Positions 21,383 to 29,022 of a stretch of DNA of 51,892 nt are shown here, in pieces. The stretch spans positions 1-51,892 of the forward strand of contig JBJEVT010000024.1 of the NCBI GenBank assembly GCA_051884615.1, given 5' to 3'. The position numbers and the translations under genes were made by a program. Below the pieces are notes generated by a model. It did no database searches. It was not told the DNA's origin and saw only the letters and a program-made list of their open reading frames with translations. Position 1 is the first letter of the stretch. Every line of letters begins with the position of its first letter. The stretch comes from UBA1724 sp051884615 (GTDB lineage Bacteria > Verrucomicrobiota > Lentisphaeria > Oligosphaerales > Oligosphaeraceae).

Positions 21383-22219
21383 CTAATCCTCCAGGCTTCC
21401 GGAGGTCTCGAACTCCTCCAGGAACCCGTCCACGAAAATGTAGGTGACCGTGGACTTGGTGCCTTTGGAGAAAAGTTCGGCGGCCTCCTGGCACCCCATG
21501 GATTCCCCGTGGCCATCCCAGAAGCCCACGTTGATCTTGCGTCCATGGCGGGCCGCCGCCAGTTCGTCGGCGCCGGAGGAGCCGGTGTGCATGCGATAGG
21601 TCTCCACATCCGGCTTGTATCCATTGTAGGTGATCTTCGACTGCTCCGCAAAGCAGGAATCGCTCAAGACGTAGGTCCGGGAAGCGGAGAGGGGTGAGCT
21701 GTCGAAGCGGAAGATCTGGTCAAATCCCTTCAAGGTCACCACGCCCTCCAGGGCGCCGTAGGCCCGGGGCCAGACCCGGTGGGTCTGGGGAGTGGCGTAG
21801 CACCAGGTGGTGCGCCAGGAGACGAAGAGGCCATTGGGACAACTCGTGGCCTGCTCCGGAAGATACCCCAGGGAGAACTTTCCCCCGTAGGCCCGTCCAT
21901 AGCGCTCCACCGCCTGCTTGCGCCAGTTCGGGGAAGTGCCCAGCACCGCCTTGTATGCCCACACGTCGTTCTCGTTGAAGCCGGCACACACCATCATGTC
22001 GCCATTGAAATCCCCGGCATACATCTGCATGGCCAGCAGGGTCTGCCGCTGGTTGTTCAGACAGGCGGTGCGCCGGGCGTGCCCCCGGGCCGTGGACACC
22101 GCCCCCAACAGCAGGGAGGCCAAAATGCCAATGATGCCAATGACCGTCAACAACTCCACCAGAGTGAAGCACCGCTCCACACCAGTCCGTCCTTCATCAA
22201 ATTTCGTCCTTGCTCTCAT
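21383..22219 (-). CDS. Pseudopilin-like protein with prepilin N-terminus and H-X9-DG motif
   Basis: 278 aa with a class III (prepilin-type) signal: the basic leader ends in RC before FTLVELLTVIGIIGILASLLLGA. Position -1 is Cys rather than the usual Gly. The C-terminal half contains ARHGRKINVGFWDGHGES, an exact H-X9-DG motif known from the large pseudopilin families of Planctomycetes and Lentisphaerae. A conserved ACLNNQRQTLLAMQMYAGDFNGDM segment also fits those families. The protein should be inserted in the inner membrane by its N-terminal helix. Its ATG overlaps the stop of the upstream LolA-like gene by four bases, making it the last gene of that operon. Confidence 0.85.
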   Translation of the reverse strand: MRARTKFDEGRTGVERCFTLVELLTVIGIIGILASLLLGAVSTARGHARRTACLNNQRQTLLAMQMYAGDFNGDMMVCAGFNENDVWAYKAVLGTSPNWRKQAVERYGRAYGGKFSLGYLPEQATSCPNGLFVSWRTTWCYATPQTHRVWPRAYGALEGVVTLKGFDQIFRFDSSPLSASRTYVLSDSCFAEQSKITYNGYKPDVETYRMHTGSSGADELAAARHGRKINVGFWDGHGESMGCQEAAELFSKGTKSTVTYIFVDGFLEEFETSGSLED

Positions 22220-23136
22220 GGTACCTCCCTGGTTTCTTTTCTCTTGAACACCTTAAGCGCCAGGGCGGTGCCCAGGGAGAGCACCGCCAGAAGAAGGACG
22301 CCGCAGGCGGCGGTCCGGCCCGGAGAACGGCGCAGGCGCCGCCAGGCGCGGGAGAGGGCGGGCTCTTTTTTTCTAGGGGGAGCCTTTCCCTGGAGAACCG
22401 CTTCCGCTTCCTCCCACAATTCTCTGATCACCCGCATACGCGCATCCCACCATTCCTCCGGCGATGAGAGGAAAATGATCCTGTCCAGCTTGGGAACTTG
22501 AAAGGCATCGGGAGGGATGGTCGGTGAAAAGGTGAAATCCTGATACGCGGTGGTCATCAGCAGCCTGCCATCTTCATTGATGACCCTCCTCTCGTGGAGG
22601 ACATGCCTCTCCTTCTCCACCACATACTCCCAGAACCGCTTCTTCCCCCCGGCTTTCCCTTCCACCAGGATCACCCAGCAGGGCTTTCCCCGGAACTCCT
22701 CCTCTCTTCCCGATATGCTTCCCTTCGGCATCTCGTAATATCTCATGGGATCCCGGATTCCCCACCGGGTGAACTGGGAAGTCCATACGCTAGTCCATCC
22801 TTGGTCTGTGAAGTAATCCATCCGACTGAGGAATCCCGGAGGAAGACGCTCCTGGGGCGGGTATGGCTTTTCTTCCCCCAAAAGGTGCTCTTCCCTCCGG
22901 CGCACGGTGCCATCTTTCTGCCGTTCCTGGATGATCCGGGTATGGGAGGAGAACTTCCCGCTTTTCGTTCCCATTCCCCCAATCTTCAGGTACCCAATGG
23001 TCTGGTTGCACATCACTTGCAAGCATTCCTCCAAATGGGCGCGGTAGTCCTCCTCGGCGAGAAGGGGAAACTCGGCCAGCAACACGGCAAACATGGCCAA
23101 CCATGGAATGCTCCGTAATGTCTTTGAGAATCTCAT
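22216..23136 (-). CDS. LolA-like anchored envelope protein, paralogue 1 (tandem copy A)
   Basis: 306 aa, not assignable to a named gene. A signal peptide (residues 1-28, ending LLAEEDYRAHLEE) leads to a beta-rich domain of about 210 residues. This resembles the LolA/RseB fold: FTDQGWTSVWTSQF, FRGKPCWVILVEG, EYVVEKERHVLHERRVINEDGRLL, then FSPTIPPDAFQVPKLD. A basic stretch (RAWRRLRRSP) and one C-terminal transmembrane helix (AACGVLLLAVLSLGTALALK) with a basic tail follow, so the main domain is probably extracytoplasmic and anchored at its C-terminus. The LolA relation is inferred from pattern only. Its last codons overlap the pseudopilin start. The copy ends KVFKRKETREVP, longer than paralogue 2. 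Confidence 0.75.
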   Translation of the reverse strand: MRFSKTLRSIPWLAMFAVLLAEFPLLAEEDYRAHLEECLQVMCNQTIGYLKIGGMGTKSGKFSSHTRIIQERQKDGTVRRREEHLLGEEKPYPPQERLPPGFLSRMDYFTDQGWTSVWTSQFTRWGIRDPMRYYEMPKGSISGREEEFRGKPCWVILVEGKAGGKKRFWEYVVEKERHVLHERRVINEDGRLLMTTAYQDFTFSPTIPPDAFQVPKLDRIIFLSSPEEWWDARMRVIRELWEEAEAVLQGKAPPRKKEPALSRAWRRLRRSPGRTAACGVLLLAVLSLGTALALKVFKRKETREVP

Positions 23137-23409
23137 GATGTCGCCCCGTTCACAGTTCTCCACATTCCGCCCCACAGGCCGCAATTCTCTTAGTGACCAT
23201 CTCAAGACAGGACTCAAGGTCTGTAACCACGGTGTAGTTCCGTGGGAAAGCCACCCGGCAATCGTCGTAGTAGGCCTGGTATCGAGCTCGGCAAGCCGCT
23301 CTGCAACTTTCCACCGTCTCCTCGCCAAAAAGCGGCAAAAGGCAAAGCAGCAAACTGAACAACGCAAAGAAAAAGCATTTTGCCATTTTGGGTGATTTTT
23401 CCTGTTCAA
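22241..23409. repeat. Tandem duplication unit A (1,169-bp period)
   Basis: Repeats at an exact 1,169-base offset with unit B and contains a LolA-like gene plus a hairpin-protein gene. Bases 22471-23398 match 23640-24567 without a difference over 928 bases. Divergence is confined to the part encoding the C-terminal anchor and one base near the hairpin gene start. Confidence 0.95.
23150..23386 (-). CDS. Small secreted six-cysteine helical-hairpin protein, copy A
   Basis: 78 aa: signal peptide MAKCFFFALFSLLLCLLPLFG, then a mature part of about 57 residues beginning EETVESCRAAC. The six mature cysteines are spaced symmetrically, CX3C-X10-C-X16-C-X10-CX3C, with charged helix-like segments between, which suggests two antiparallel helices clamped by three disulfides. 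No known family is recognised. It ends 13 bases before the LolA-like paralogue 1 start, so the pair is probably coupled. Identical to copy B. Confidence 0.72.
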   Translation of the reverse strand: MAKCFFFALFSLLLCLLPLFGEETVESCRAACRARYQAYYDDCRVAFPRNYTVVTDLESCLEMVTKRIAACGAECGEL

Positions 23410-24305
23410 GTTTTCCTATGTTTCAGCGCCAGGGCGGTGCCCAGGGAGAGCACCGCCAGAAGAAGGATGCCGCAGGCGGCAACCCGCACGGGGGAACGGC
23501 GAAGGCGCCGCCAGGCGCGGGAGAGGGCGGGCTCTTGCTTCTTAGGGGGAGCCTTTCCCTGGAGAACCGCTTCCGCTTCCTCCCACGATTCTCTGATCAC
23601 CCGCATATGCGCATCCCACCATTCCTCCGGCGATGAGATGAAAATGATCCTGTCCAGCTTGGGAACTTGAAAGGCATCGGGAGGGATGGTCGGTGAAAAG
23701 GTGAAATCCTGATACGCGGTGGTCATCAGCAGCCTGCCATCTTCATTGATGACCCTCCTCTCGTGGAGGACATGCCTCTCCTTCTCCACCACATACTCCC
23801 AGAACCGCTTCTTCCCCCCGGCTTTCCCTTCCACCAGGATCACCCAGCAGGGCTTTCCCCGGAACTCCTCCTCTCTTCCCGATATGCTTCCCTTCGGCAT
23901 CTCGTAATATCTCATGGGATCCCGGATTCCCCACCGGGTGAACTGGGAAGTCCATACGCTAGTCCATCCTTGGTCTGTGAAGTAATCCATCCGACTGAGG
24001 AATCCCGGAGGAAGACGCTCCTGGGGCGGGTATGGCTTTTCTTCCCCCAAAAGGTGCTCTTCCCTCCGGCGCACGGTGCCATCTTTCTGCCGTTCCTGGA
24101 TGATCCGGGTATGGGAGGAGAACTTCCCGCTTTTCGTTCCCATTCCCCCAATCTTCAGGTACCCAATGGTCTGGTTGCACATCACTTGCAAGCATTCCTC
24201 CAAATGGGCGCGGTAGTCCTCCTCGGCGAGAAGGGGAAACTCGGCCAGCAACACGGCAAACATGGCCAACCATGGAATGCTCCGTAATGTCTTTGAGAAT
24301 CTCAT
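23406..24305 (-). CDS. LolA-like anchored envelope protein, paralogue 2 (tandem copy B)
   Basis: 299 aa. Same architecture as paralogue 1: signal peptide, LolA/RseB-like beta domain, basic RAWRRLRRSP, one transmembrane helix, and the short tail KHRKT. It differs from paralogue 1 at only a few positions, nearly all in the last 75 residues. The first 225 or so codons are identical at the DNA level. It ends 19 bases before the start of hairpin protein copy A. Function unknown. Confidence 0.75.
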   Translation of the reverse strand: MRFSKTLRSIPWLAMFAVLLAEFPLLAEEDYRAHLEECLQVMCNQTIGYLKIGGMGTKSGKFSSHTRIIQERQKDGTVRRREEHLLGEEKPYPPQERLPPGFLSRMDYFTDQGWTSVWTSQFTRWGIRDPMRYYEMPKGSISGREEEFRGKPCWVILVEGKAGGKKRFWEYVVEKERHVLHERRVINEDGRLLMTTAYQDFTFSPTIPPDAFQVPKLDRIIFISSPEEWWDAHMRVIRESWEEAEAVLQGKAPPKKQEPALSRAWRRLRRSPVRVAACGILLLAVLSLGTALALKHRKT

Positions 24306-24578
24306 GATGTCGCCCCGTTCACAGTTCTCCACATTCCGCCCCACAGGCCGCAATTCTCTTAGTGACCATCTCAAGACAGGACTCAAGGTCTGTAACCACG
24401 GTGTAGTTCCGTGGGAAAGCCACCCGGCAATCGTCGTAGTAGGCCTGGTATCGAGCTCGGCAAGCCGCTCTGCAACTTTCCACCGTCTCCTCGCCAAAAA
24501 GCGGCAAAAGGCAAAGCAGCAAACTGAACAACGCAAAGAAAAAGCATTTTGCCATTTTGGGTGATTTCTCCTGTTCAA
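23410..24578. repeat. Tandem duplication unit B (1,169-bp period)
   Basis: Direct neighbour of unit A in the same orientation. The junctions fall in the conserved anchor-coding sequence (CAGGGAGAGCACCGCCAGAA on the plus strand), which also occurs at the 3' end of LolA-like gene 3. Unequal crossing-over at that shared sequence would explain the duplication. Confidence 0.95.
24319..24555 (-). CDS. Small secreted six-cysteine helical-hairpin protein, copy B
   Basis: 78 aa, identical in protein and DNA to copy A 1,169 bases away. It has a signal peptide followed by the CX3C-X10-C-X16-C-X10-CX3C pattern. It starts 19 bases after the stop of LolA-like paralogue 3 and ends 13 bases before paralogue 2. 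Perfect duplication with the frame kept supports it being a real gene. Confidence 0.72.
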   Translation of the reverse strand: MAKCFFFALFSLLLCLLPLFGEETVESCRAACRARYQAYYDDCRVAFPRNYTVVTDLESCLEMVTKRIAACGAECGEL

Positions 24579-25462
24579 GTTTTCCTATGTTTCAGCGCCA
24601 CGGCGGTGCCCAGGGAGAGCACCGCCAGAAGCAGGACGCCACAGGTGACGGCCCGCACGGGAGAACGGCGAAGGCGACGCCAGAAACGAAGAAAAAAGCC
24701 CTCTTTCCTCGCTAGGGGGCTCTTTCTCGTCCCTCCCTGGGACTCCGGAATGGCCTCCTGGACAATCTCCCAAGAGAACTTCTTGACCTGTTCCACCTCT
24801 TCCCGGGCATCTTTAGCAAAGGCGATTTCATCCAGGGGAGGCACTTGAAACAGTCCCTCCTCAAAGACAGGAGAGAAGAGAAAGTTGATTCGCTTCCGTT
24901 CCATAAGCAGCCCTCCATTCTCATTGAAGGCACGCTGACGGCGAATGACGAAACTCTCCTTGTCCACGGCATATTCCTCCACCTTCAACGCCCCTTCGGC
25001 TTTCTTGCCCCTATCCCTCCGGATGATCCAGCAGGGGAACCCGTCCACCTCCTCGTCCGTTTTGCCCGTGATTTTGTCCCCCGGCTCCACCTTCTTTCGG
25101 GGAATTCCCTGCTTCATGCGGATGCCACGAATCTTCTCTCGGCTGACATACACGTAGGTAAACCCCTCGTCGGTGTAATAGAAGTGGGTATCCGATACCC
25201 CGGGAGGCAATTTCTCCCGGGGTTCCCATTTCTCATTCCACGATCCCTTCTCCACCCGGAGGGTGCGTCCGTCCGGCTTCTGACATTGATAGACCTTCAT
25301 CTCGCTTCTTCCCCACTTCCCCATCCCCACCAGTTCCCGATACTCCATGGTGCGGGTGGCCATCACCTCAAAGGCCTTCTCCAAATGGGCACGGTAGTCC
25401 TCTTCGGCACCCCCCAGAAACAGGAAACAACAAAGAAGGGAAAGACAAAGAACCGGTCTCAT
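24575..25462 (-). CDS. LolA-like anchored envelope protein, paralogue 3
   Basis: 295 aa from the ATG at 25462. Signal peptide MRPVLCLSLLCCFLFLGGA is followed by the family opening EEDYRAHLEKAFEVMATRTM. The beta domain (HFYYTDEGFTYVYVS, VDGFPCWIIRRD, EEYAVDKESFVIRRQRAFNENGGLL, LFQVPPLDE) leads to FWRRLRRSP and a transmembrane helix nearly identical to that of paralogues 1 and 2. It overlaps the stop of paralogue 4 by four bases (ATGA). The ectodomain is clearly diverged from paralogues 1 and 2 while the anchor is not, which suggests anchor-region conversion. Confidence 0.75.
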   Translation of the reverse strand: MRPVLCLSLLCCFLFLGGAEEDYRAHLEKAFEVMATRTMEYRELVGMGKWGRSEMKVYQCQKPDGRTLRVEKGSWNEKWEPREKLPPGVSDTHFYYTDEGFTYVYVSREKIRGIRMKQGIPRKKVEPGDKITGKTDEEVDGFPCWIIRRDRGKKAEGALKVEEYAVDKESFVIRRQRAFNENGGLLMERKRINFLFSPVFEEGLFQVPPLDEIAFAKDAREEVEQVKKFSWEIVQEAIPESQGGTRKSPLARKEGFFLRFWRRLRRSPVRAVTCGVLLLAVLSLGTAVALKHRKT

Positions 25463-26340
25463 GGGTGTTGTTTCTTTTTTTGACAAAGTCCTCTCAAGAC
25501 GACGGCCGTCACGAGGCAAAGGAGACTACCCGCCGCCAAGACCCACCTCCCCCTCAAGAAGGCAGAAATTCCGCTCCCGCCTTTGACCACAGGACGTGGC
25601 AGATTCCGTTTTTTTTCACTCAAAAAATCCTGGGTGCGCGCTTCTGTCACTCCTCGATAGGCCTCTCCCAATTCCTCGGGAGTTCGGGCAAAGAACAGGA
25701 CATCCGGAGCAGGAGGCTGAAAAAGGTCCGGAGAGACTTGAGGCGCAAAGGAGAAGTTTCCATACGTCGTTTCGCAGAGCATACGGCCATCCTCTTCCAG
25801 AAGCCTTTCTCGTCGAATGACATGACTTTCCTTTTCCACGATGTAGTCCCGAGGAAGAGACTTTCCTTGCCATTTTAGCGTGTGATGGATTTCCCAGCAG
25901 GGGACTCCGGCATAGGTGATCTCCCTTCCCGAGAATTGGCTCTCGGAAGTGAAGGTCAACTTGCGGACGGGATCGGGAGTACAAATGGTACGAACCGACT
26001 TTGCAGAGATAAAGACGATGCTTTCTCCTTGGTCTGTGTAATAAATCCGCTGGATTTCCTGGATTCCCCGCAGAGACTCCCGACGGAGAAGACGCCCCTC
26101 ATGCATCAACTCCTCTCTACGGAACAGGGTGCCATGAGGCTGCATTTCCTGGATCACATCATAGGAAAGCTCTCCCCGTTTCCCCGACATCCCCATGCGC
26201 ACCGTCCGCGTATAATGCATAGTGGCCGTGGCCATCACCTCAGAGGCCTTCTCCAAATGGGCGCGATAGTCCTCCTCGGCAACCCCCAGGGACAGGAAGC
26301 CGCAGAAAAAGAAAAGGGATAGAACCGGTCTCATGGACAT
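25459..26340 (-). CDS. LolA-like anchored envelope protein, paralogue 4 (first gene of operon)
   Basis: 293 aa. Signal peptide MSMRPVLSLFFFCGFLSLGVA, then EEDYRAHLEKASEVMATATMHYTR. The beta-rich domain includes IYYTDQGESIVFISAK, YAGVPCWEIHHTLK, DYIVEKESHVIRRERLLEEDGRML and SFAPQVSPDLFQPPAPD, the repeating pattern of LolA/RseB-type lipid-binding sheets. A C-terminal transmembrane helix (WVLAAGSLLCLVTAVVLRGL) ends in a KKK tail. The ATG at 26340 has AGGAG at proper distance and a near-perfect promoter about 90 bases upstream. Role unknown. Confidence 0.75.
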   Translation of the reverse strand: MSMRPVLSLFFFCGFLSLGVAEEDYRAHLEKASEVMATATMHYTRTVRMGMSGKRGELSYDVIQEMQPHGTLFRREELMHEGRLLRRESLRGIQEIQRIYYTDQGESIVFISAKSVRTICTPDPVRKLTFTSESQFSGREITYAGVPCWEIHHTLKWQGKSLPRDYIVEKESHVIRRERLLEEDGRMLCETTYGNFSFAPQVSPDLFQPPAPDVLFFARTPEELGEAYRGVTEARTQDFLSEKKRNLPRPVVKGGSGISAFLRGRWVLAAGSLLCLVTAVVLRGLCQKKKQHP

Positions 26341-26424
26341 CTACGCTCCTGGGTGAAACTGCTCATCCTCTCCCGGGTCGCAAGAAGGATATGACACGGG
26401 CAACCCCCAAGGGGGAACAAGACC

Positions 26425-26452
26425 ATTATAGAAACTTTTTTTAAGAAATCAA
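26425..26452 (-). promoter_or_regulatory. Strong promoter of the LolA-like/hairpin/pseudopilin operon
   Basis: TTGATT (26447-26452) and TATAAT (26425-26430) with a 16-base spacer and an A-rich stretch upstream resembling an UP element. The leader contains a CCCCC/GGGGG palindrome at 26404-26415. The first ATG follows about 85 bases later. Confidence 0.75.
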
Positions 26453-26578
26453 GATAGTTCTCTCCATTTTTTCCTTTCCGGCGAATGACCTATCGCTCTC
26501 CTATCCATGCGGCATGGGGATCATTTTTCCTGCCGTTGGGAGGAGCGGGAATCTTGAGAAGTCGATACCCCTGAACGC

Positions 26579-26613
26579 AAAAAGGGCGGGCATGCTGAAG
26601 CATGTCCGCCCTT
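26579..26613 (-). terminator. Rho-independent terminator after secY
   Basis: GGGCGGACATGC pairs with GCATGCCCGCCC (one mismatch) around TTCA and runs into five T. It starts 28 bases past the secY stop and ends the rplV-secY operon. Confidence 0.92.
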
Positions 26614-26641
26614 GAGCTCGTTGTGCGATGGGGCCGTAGGC

Positions 26642-28021
26642 CTACATCGTCCGGCCGTTCCGGAGGATTCCCTTGGAGAGGAATCCATCGTAGTTGCGGC
26701 TGATGAGATAGGTTTGGATTTGCCGCATGGTGTCCAGCATCACGCCCACGATGATGAGGAGGCTGGTGCCGCCGAAGAACTGGGCGATGGTGTGGGGGAT
26801 TTTCAGGAAGGAGGTCGCCAGGATCATGGGGAGGATGGCCAGGATCAGGAGTCCGATGGCGCCGGCCAGGGTGATGCGGGTCATGGCGTGATCCAGGAAA
26901 TCGCTGGTGGGCTTTCCGGGGCGGATGCCGGGGATGTAGCCGTTGTTCTTCTGGAAATCATCGGCGATCTGGATGGGGTTGAACTGGTTGGCCACCCAGA
27001 AGAAGGAGAAGAGGAGGAGGAGGGCGGCGTAGATCACCAGATAGCTGGGGGAGCCATAGGCCAGCTTGGTGCTGAGCCATTGGGTGACCGCATTCACGGG
27101 GAGATAGCGGATTCCCATCTCGATGAAGGAGAGGATGGCGCCGGCAAAGATGATGGGCATCACGTTGGCATAGTTGACCCGGAGGGGCAGATAGGTCGTC
27201 TGCACTCCGGCGGAGCGGCCCAGGAAGCCCAGGGAACGCTGCTGTGCGTAGCGCACGGGAATCTTCCTCATTCCCTCGGTGAGGACGATGGCGCCCACGG
27301 TCACCGCCACGAAGAGGACCACCAGAATCAGGAGATGGAGGATGGTCAGCTGGCTTTCGCCGGTGGCGCTGCCCATGAAGACCATCTGGTAGAGACTCAC
27401 CAGGGCGCTGGGGATTCTCGCCACGATGTTCACGGTGATGATCAGGGAGGCGCCGTTCCCCACGCCCCGCTCCGTCACCATTTCCCCCAGCCAGGTGATG
27501 AACATGGAGCCGCCCGTGAGGATGATGATGGTCTGCAGGATGAAGCCGGCGCCGGGATTGGAGACCACGGAGACGTTCCCCAGACCCACCCGGGAGGGTT
27601 CCATCATGGCCATGGAGAACATGATGCCCTGGACGATGGCCACGGCCACCGTCAGAAGGCGCATGATGAAGTTGTACTGCTGCATTCCGCTCTCTCCTTC
27701 CCGGGTCATCTTGCTCAGGGCGGGGATGACGGGGGTCATCAGCTGGAGGATGATGGAAGCGGAGATGTAGGGCATGATGCCCAGGGCGCCGATGGCGAAC
27801 TTCTCCATGGCGCCGCCGCTGAAGAGGTTGAGCATGCCCATGATGCCCGAGGCCCCGGCGTCGCTGTTCAGATTGCCGAAGAGCTCCTTCAGCCGGGCGG
27901 GGTCGATCCCCGGGCAGGGGATGGCGGCCGCCAGCTGCACCAGCGCAATCATGGCGAAGGTGAAGAAGAGGCGCTTTCTCAATTCCGGAATCTTAAAGCA
28001 ATTCAGATAGGCGGAGAGCAT
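26642..28021 (-). CDS. secY: Preprotein translocase subunit SecY
   Basis: Channel subunit of the Sec translocon, 459 aa with about ten transmembrane helices. MLSAYLNCFKIPELRKRLFF opens it. The plug and TM2 region IGALGIMPYISASIILQLM, the VTERGVGNGASLIITVNI block, and the cytoplasmic loop YIPGIRPGKPTSDFLDHAMT are diagnostic. Here it ends the ribosomal operon; map, infA, rpmJ, rpsM, rpsK and rpoA do not follow. Confidence 0.97.
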   Translation of the reverse strand: MLSAYLNCFKIPELRKRLFFTFAMIALVQLAAAIPCPGIDPARLKELFGNLNSDAGASGIMGMLNLFSGGAMEKFAIGALGIMPYISASIILQLMTPVIPALSKMTREGESGMQQYNFIMRLLTVAVAIVQGIMFSMAMMEPSRVGLGNVSVVSNPGAGFILQTIIILTGGSMFITWLGEMVTERGVGNGASLIITVNIVARIPSALVSLYQMVFMGSATGESQLTILHLLILVVLFVAVTVGAIVLTEGMRKIPVRYAQQRSLGFLGRSAGVQTTYLPLRVNYANVMPIIFAGAILSFIEMGIRYLPVNAVTQWLSTKLAYGSPSYLVIYAALLLLFSFFWVANQFNPIQIADDFQKNNGYIPGIRPGKPTSDFLDHAMTRITLAGAIGLLILAILPMILATSFLKIPHTIAQFFGGTSLLIIVGVMLDTMRQIQTYLISRNYDGFLSKGILRNGRTM

Positions 28022-28452
28022 GGCAGAATCTTTCAGTGTCGTGGATGACGGAACGAAAAGGAGCGTCCTCCTTCCCGGAGGGCGGGGAGGAGATCAAGAG
28101 CGGGCGGTGATGTCTGCCGCCCCAAGGGCCTCAATATACCCGTCAGGGAACCGTTTTCCCAGGGGAAAAAACGGGAAATCGAGGGGAAATGGGTATCCTC
28201 TTCCGGCGGAAAGAGGCTTCTCCCCCATGCGGGGGGAGGAAAGACTCCGCCCTCCCTCCGGCCCCGTCGGCGGGGACCAAGAAAGAACGGGGAGCCGAAC
28301 CCGAGGCGTCCCTTTCCCAGGGGGAGGGAGGAAGGGGAAGCCCGGCGGGGAAAAACGCCCCGCAGGACGAACCTGAAGGGCGCGGAAGCATTCCCCGGCC
28401 GCTCCGGAGGCACGAAGCCCGGAGAGCAGGCCAGGGAAGCGGAGGGGATTCC
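28022..28452. other. Long gap between rplO and secY
   Basis: 431 bases with no credible gene; open frames are Arg/Pro-rich low complexity. On the minus strand there is a possible -10 (TATATT near 28133-28138) without a good -35, followed by a GGGCGG/CCGCCC hairpin near 28110. An additional secY promoter or an operon-internal control site is possible. Confidence 0.4.
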
Positions 28453-29010
28453 CTACTCCGCGGCGGGAGCGGAAGCCTTCAGCTCGGCCTGGGCGGCCAG
28501 AGCGGCCTTCTTGTGCTTGCAGGCCACATGGGCGGCGTGCTTGGCGGCCTTCGCCTCCTCGCGGGTGGGCATCAGCTGGGTCACCGTGCCGCCGGCGGCC
28601 TCGAGCTTGGCGCGGGCCTGGGCACTGAACTTGTCAGCCGTCACCTTCAGGGCCTTGGTCACCTCGCCGTTGGAGAGGATCTTCAGGGGCAGCTCGGCCT
28701 TGGAGAGCAGCCCCTTGGCCTGCAGGCTCTCCCGGGTGACTTCCTCGCCAGCCTCGAAGTGCTTCTCCAGGATGTCCAGGTTCACCACCTCGAAATCCAC
28801 ATGGGAGGCGTGGTTGAAGCCGCGCTTGGGCAGACGGCGGATCAGGGGGATCTGGCCACCTTCGAAGTAGGGGCGGCGCTTGGCGCCGGCGCGCTGGCCG
28901 GCACCCTTGTCACCACGGCCGGCGGTGCGGCCGTTTCCGGAACCATCGCCACGGCCGACGCGCTTGCGGGCCTGGCGATTGAAGGTATTCTTCAGTTCGT
29001 GAAGTTTCAT
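28453..29010 (-). CDS. rplO: 50S ribosomal protein L15
   Basis: 185 aa against a usual 145. MKLHELKNTFNRQARKRVGRGDGSGNGRTAGRG is the typical glycine/arginine-rich N-terminus, followed by FEGGQIPLIRRLPKRGF. The C-terminal 35-40 residues (EEAKAAKHAAHVACKHKK...) form an Ala/Lys-rich extension. rpmD (L30), normally between rpsE and rplO, is missing; only 12 bases separate the two genes. Confidence 0.96.
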   Translation of the reverse strand: MKLHELKNTFNRQARKRVGRGDGSGNGRTAGRGDKGAGQRAGAKRRPYFEGGQIPLIRRLPKRGFNHASHVDFEVVNLDILEKHFEAGEEVTRESLQAKGLLSKAELPLKILSNGEVTKALKVTADKFSAQARAKLEAAGGTVTQLMPTREEAKAAKHAAHVACKHKKAALAAQAELKASAPAAE

Positions 29011-29022
29011 GGGAACTCCTCC

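Larger units (their letters stand above)
26341..26641. other. Intergenic region between secY and the LolA-like operon
   Basis: AT-richer than the rest of the window. It contains the secY terminator at its right end, the operon promoter and its leader. No gene is seen. Confidence 0.65.

Noticed and set aside
23150..23409. N-terminal extension of LolA-like paralogues 1 and 2 upstream of MRFSKTLRS
   Set aside because: The extension would read the hairpin gene out of frame and would bury the signal peptide; the internal ATG gives a proper signal peptide.
22216..26340. CRISPR array, prophage or insertion sequence as the cause of the repeats
   Set aside because: The repeat is one gene pair duplicated in tandem; there are no short spaced repeats, terminal inverted repeats, transposase or phage genes.
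28033..28413. Possible 126-aa gene between rplO and secY
   Set aside because: Arg/Pro/Gly-rich low complexity, no ribosome binding site, no resemblance to L30 or any operon member.
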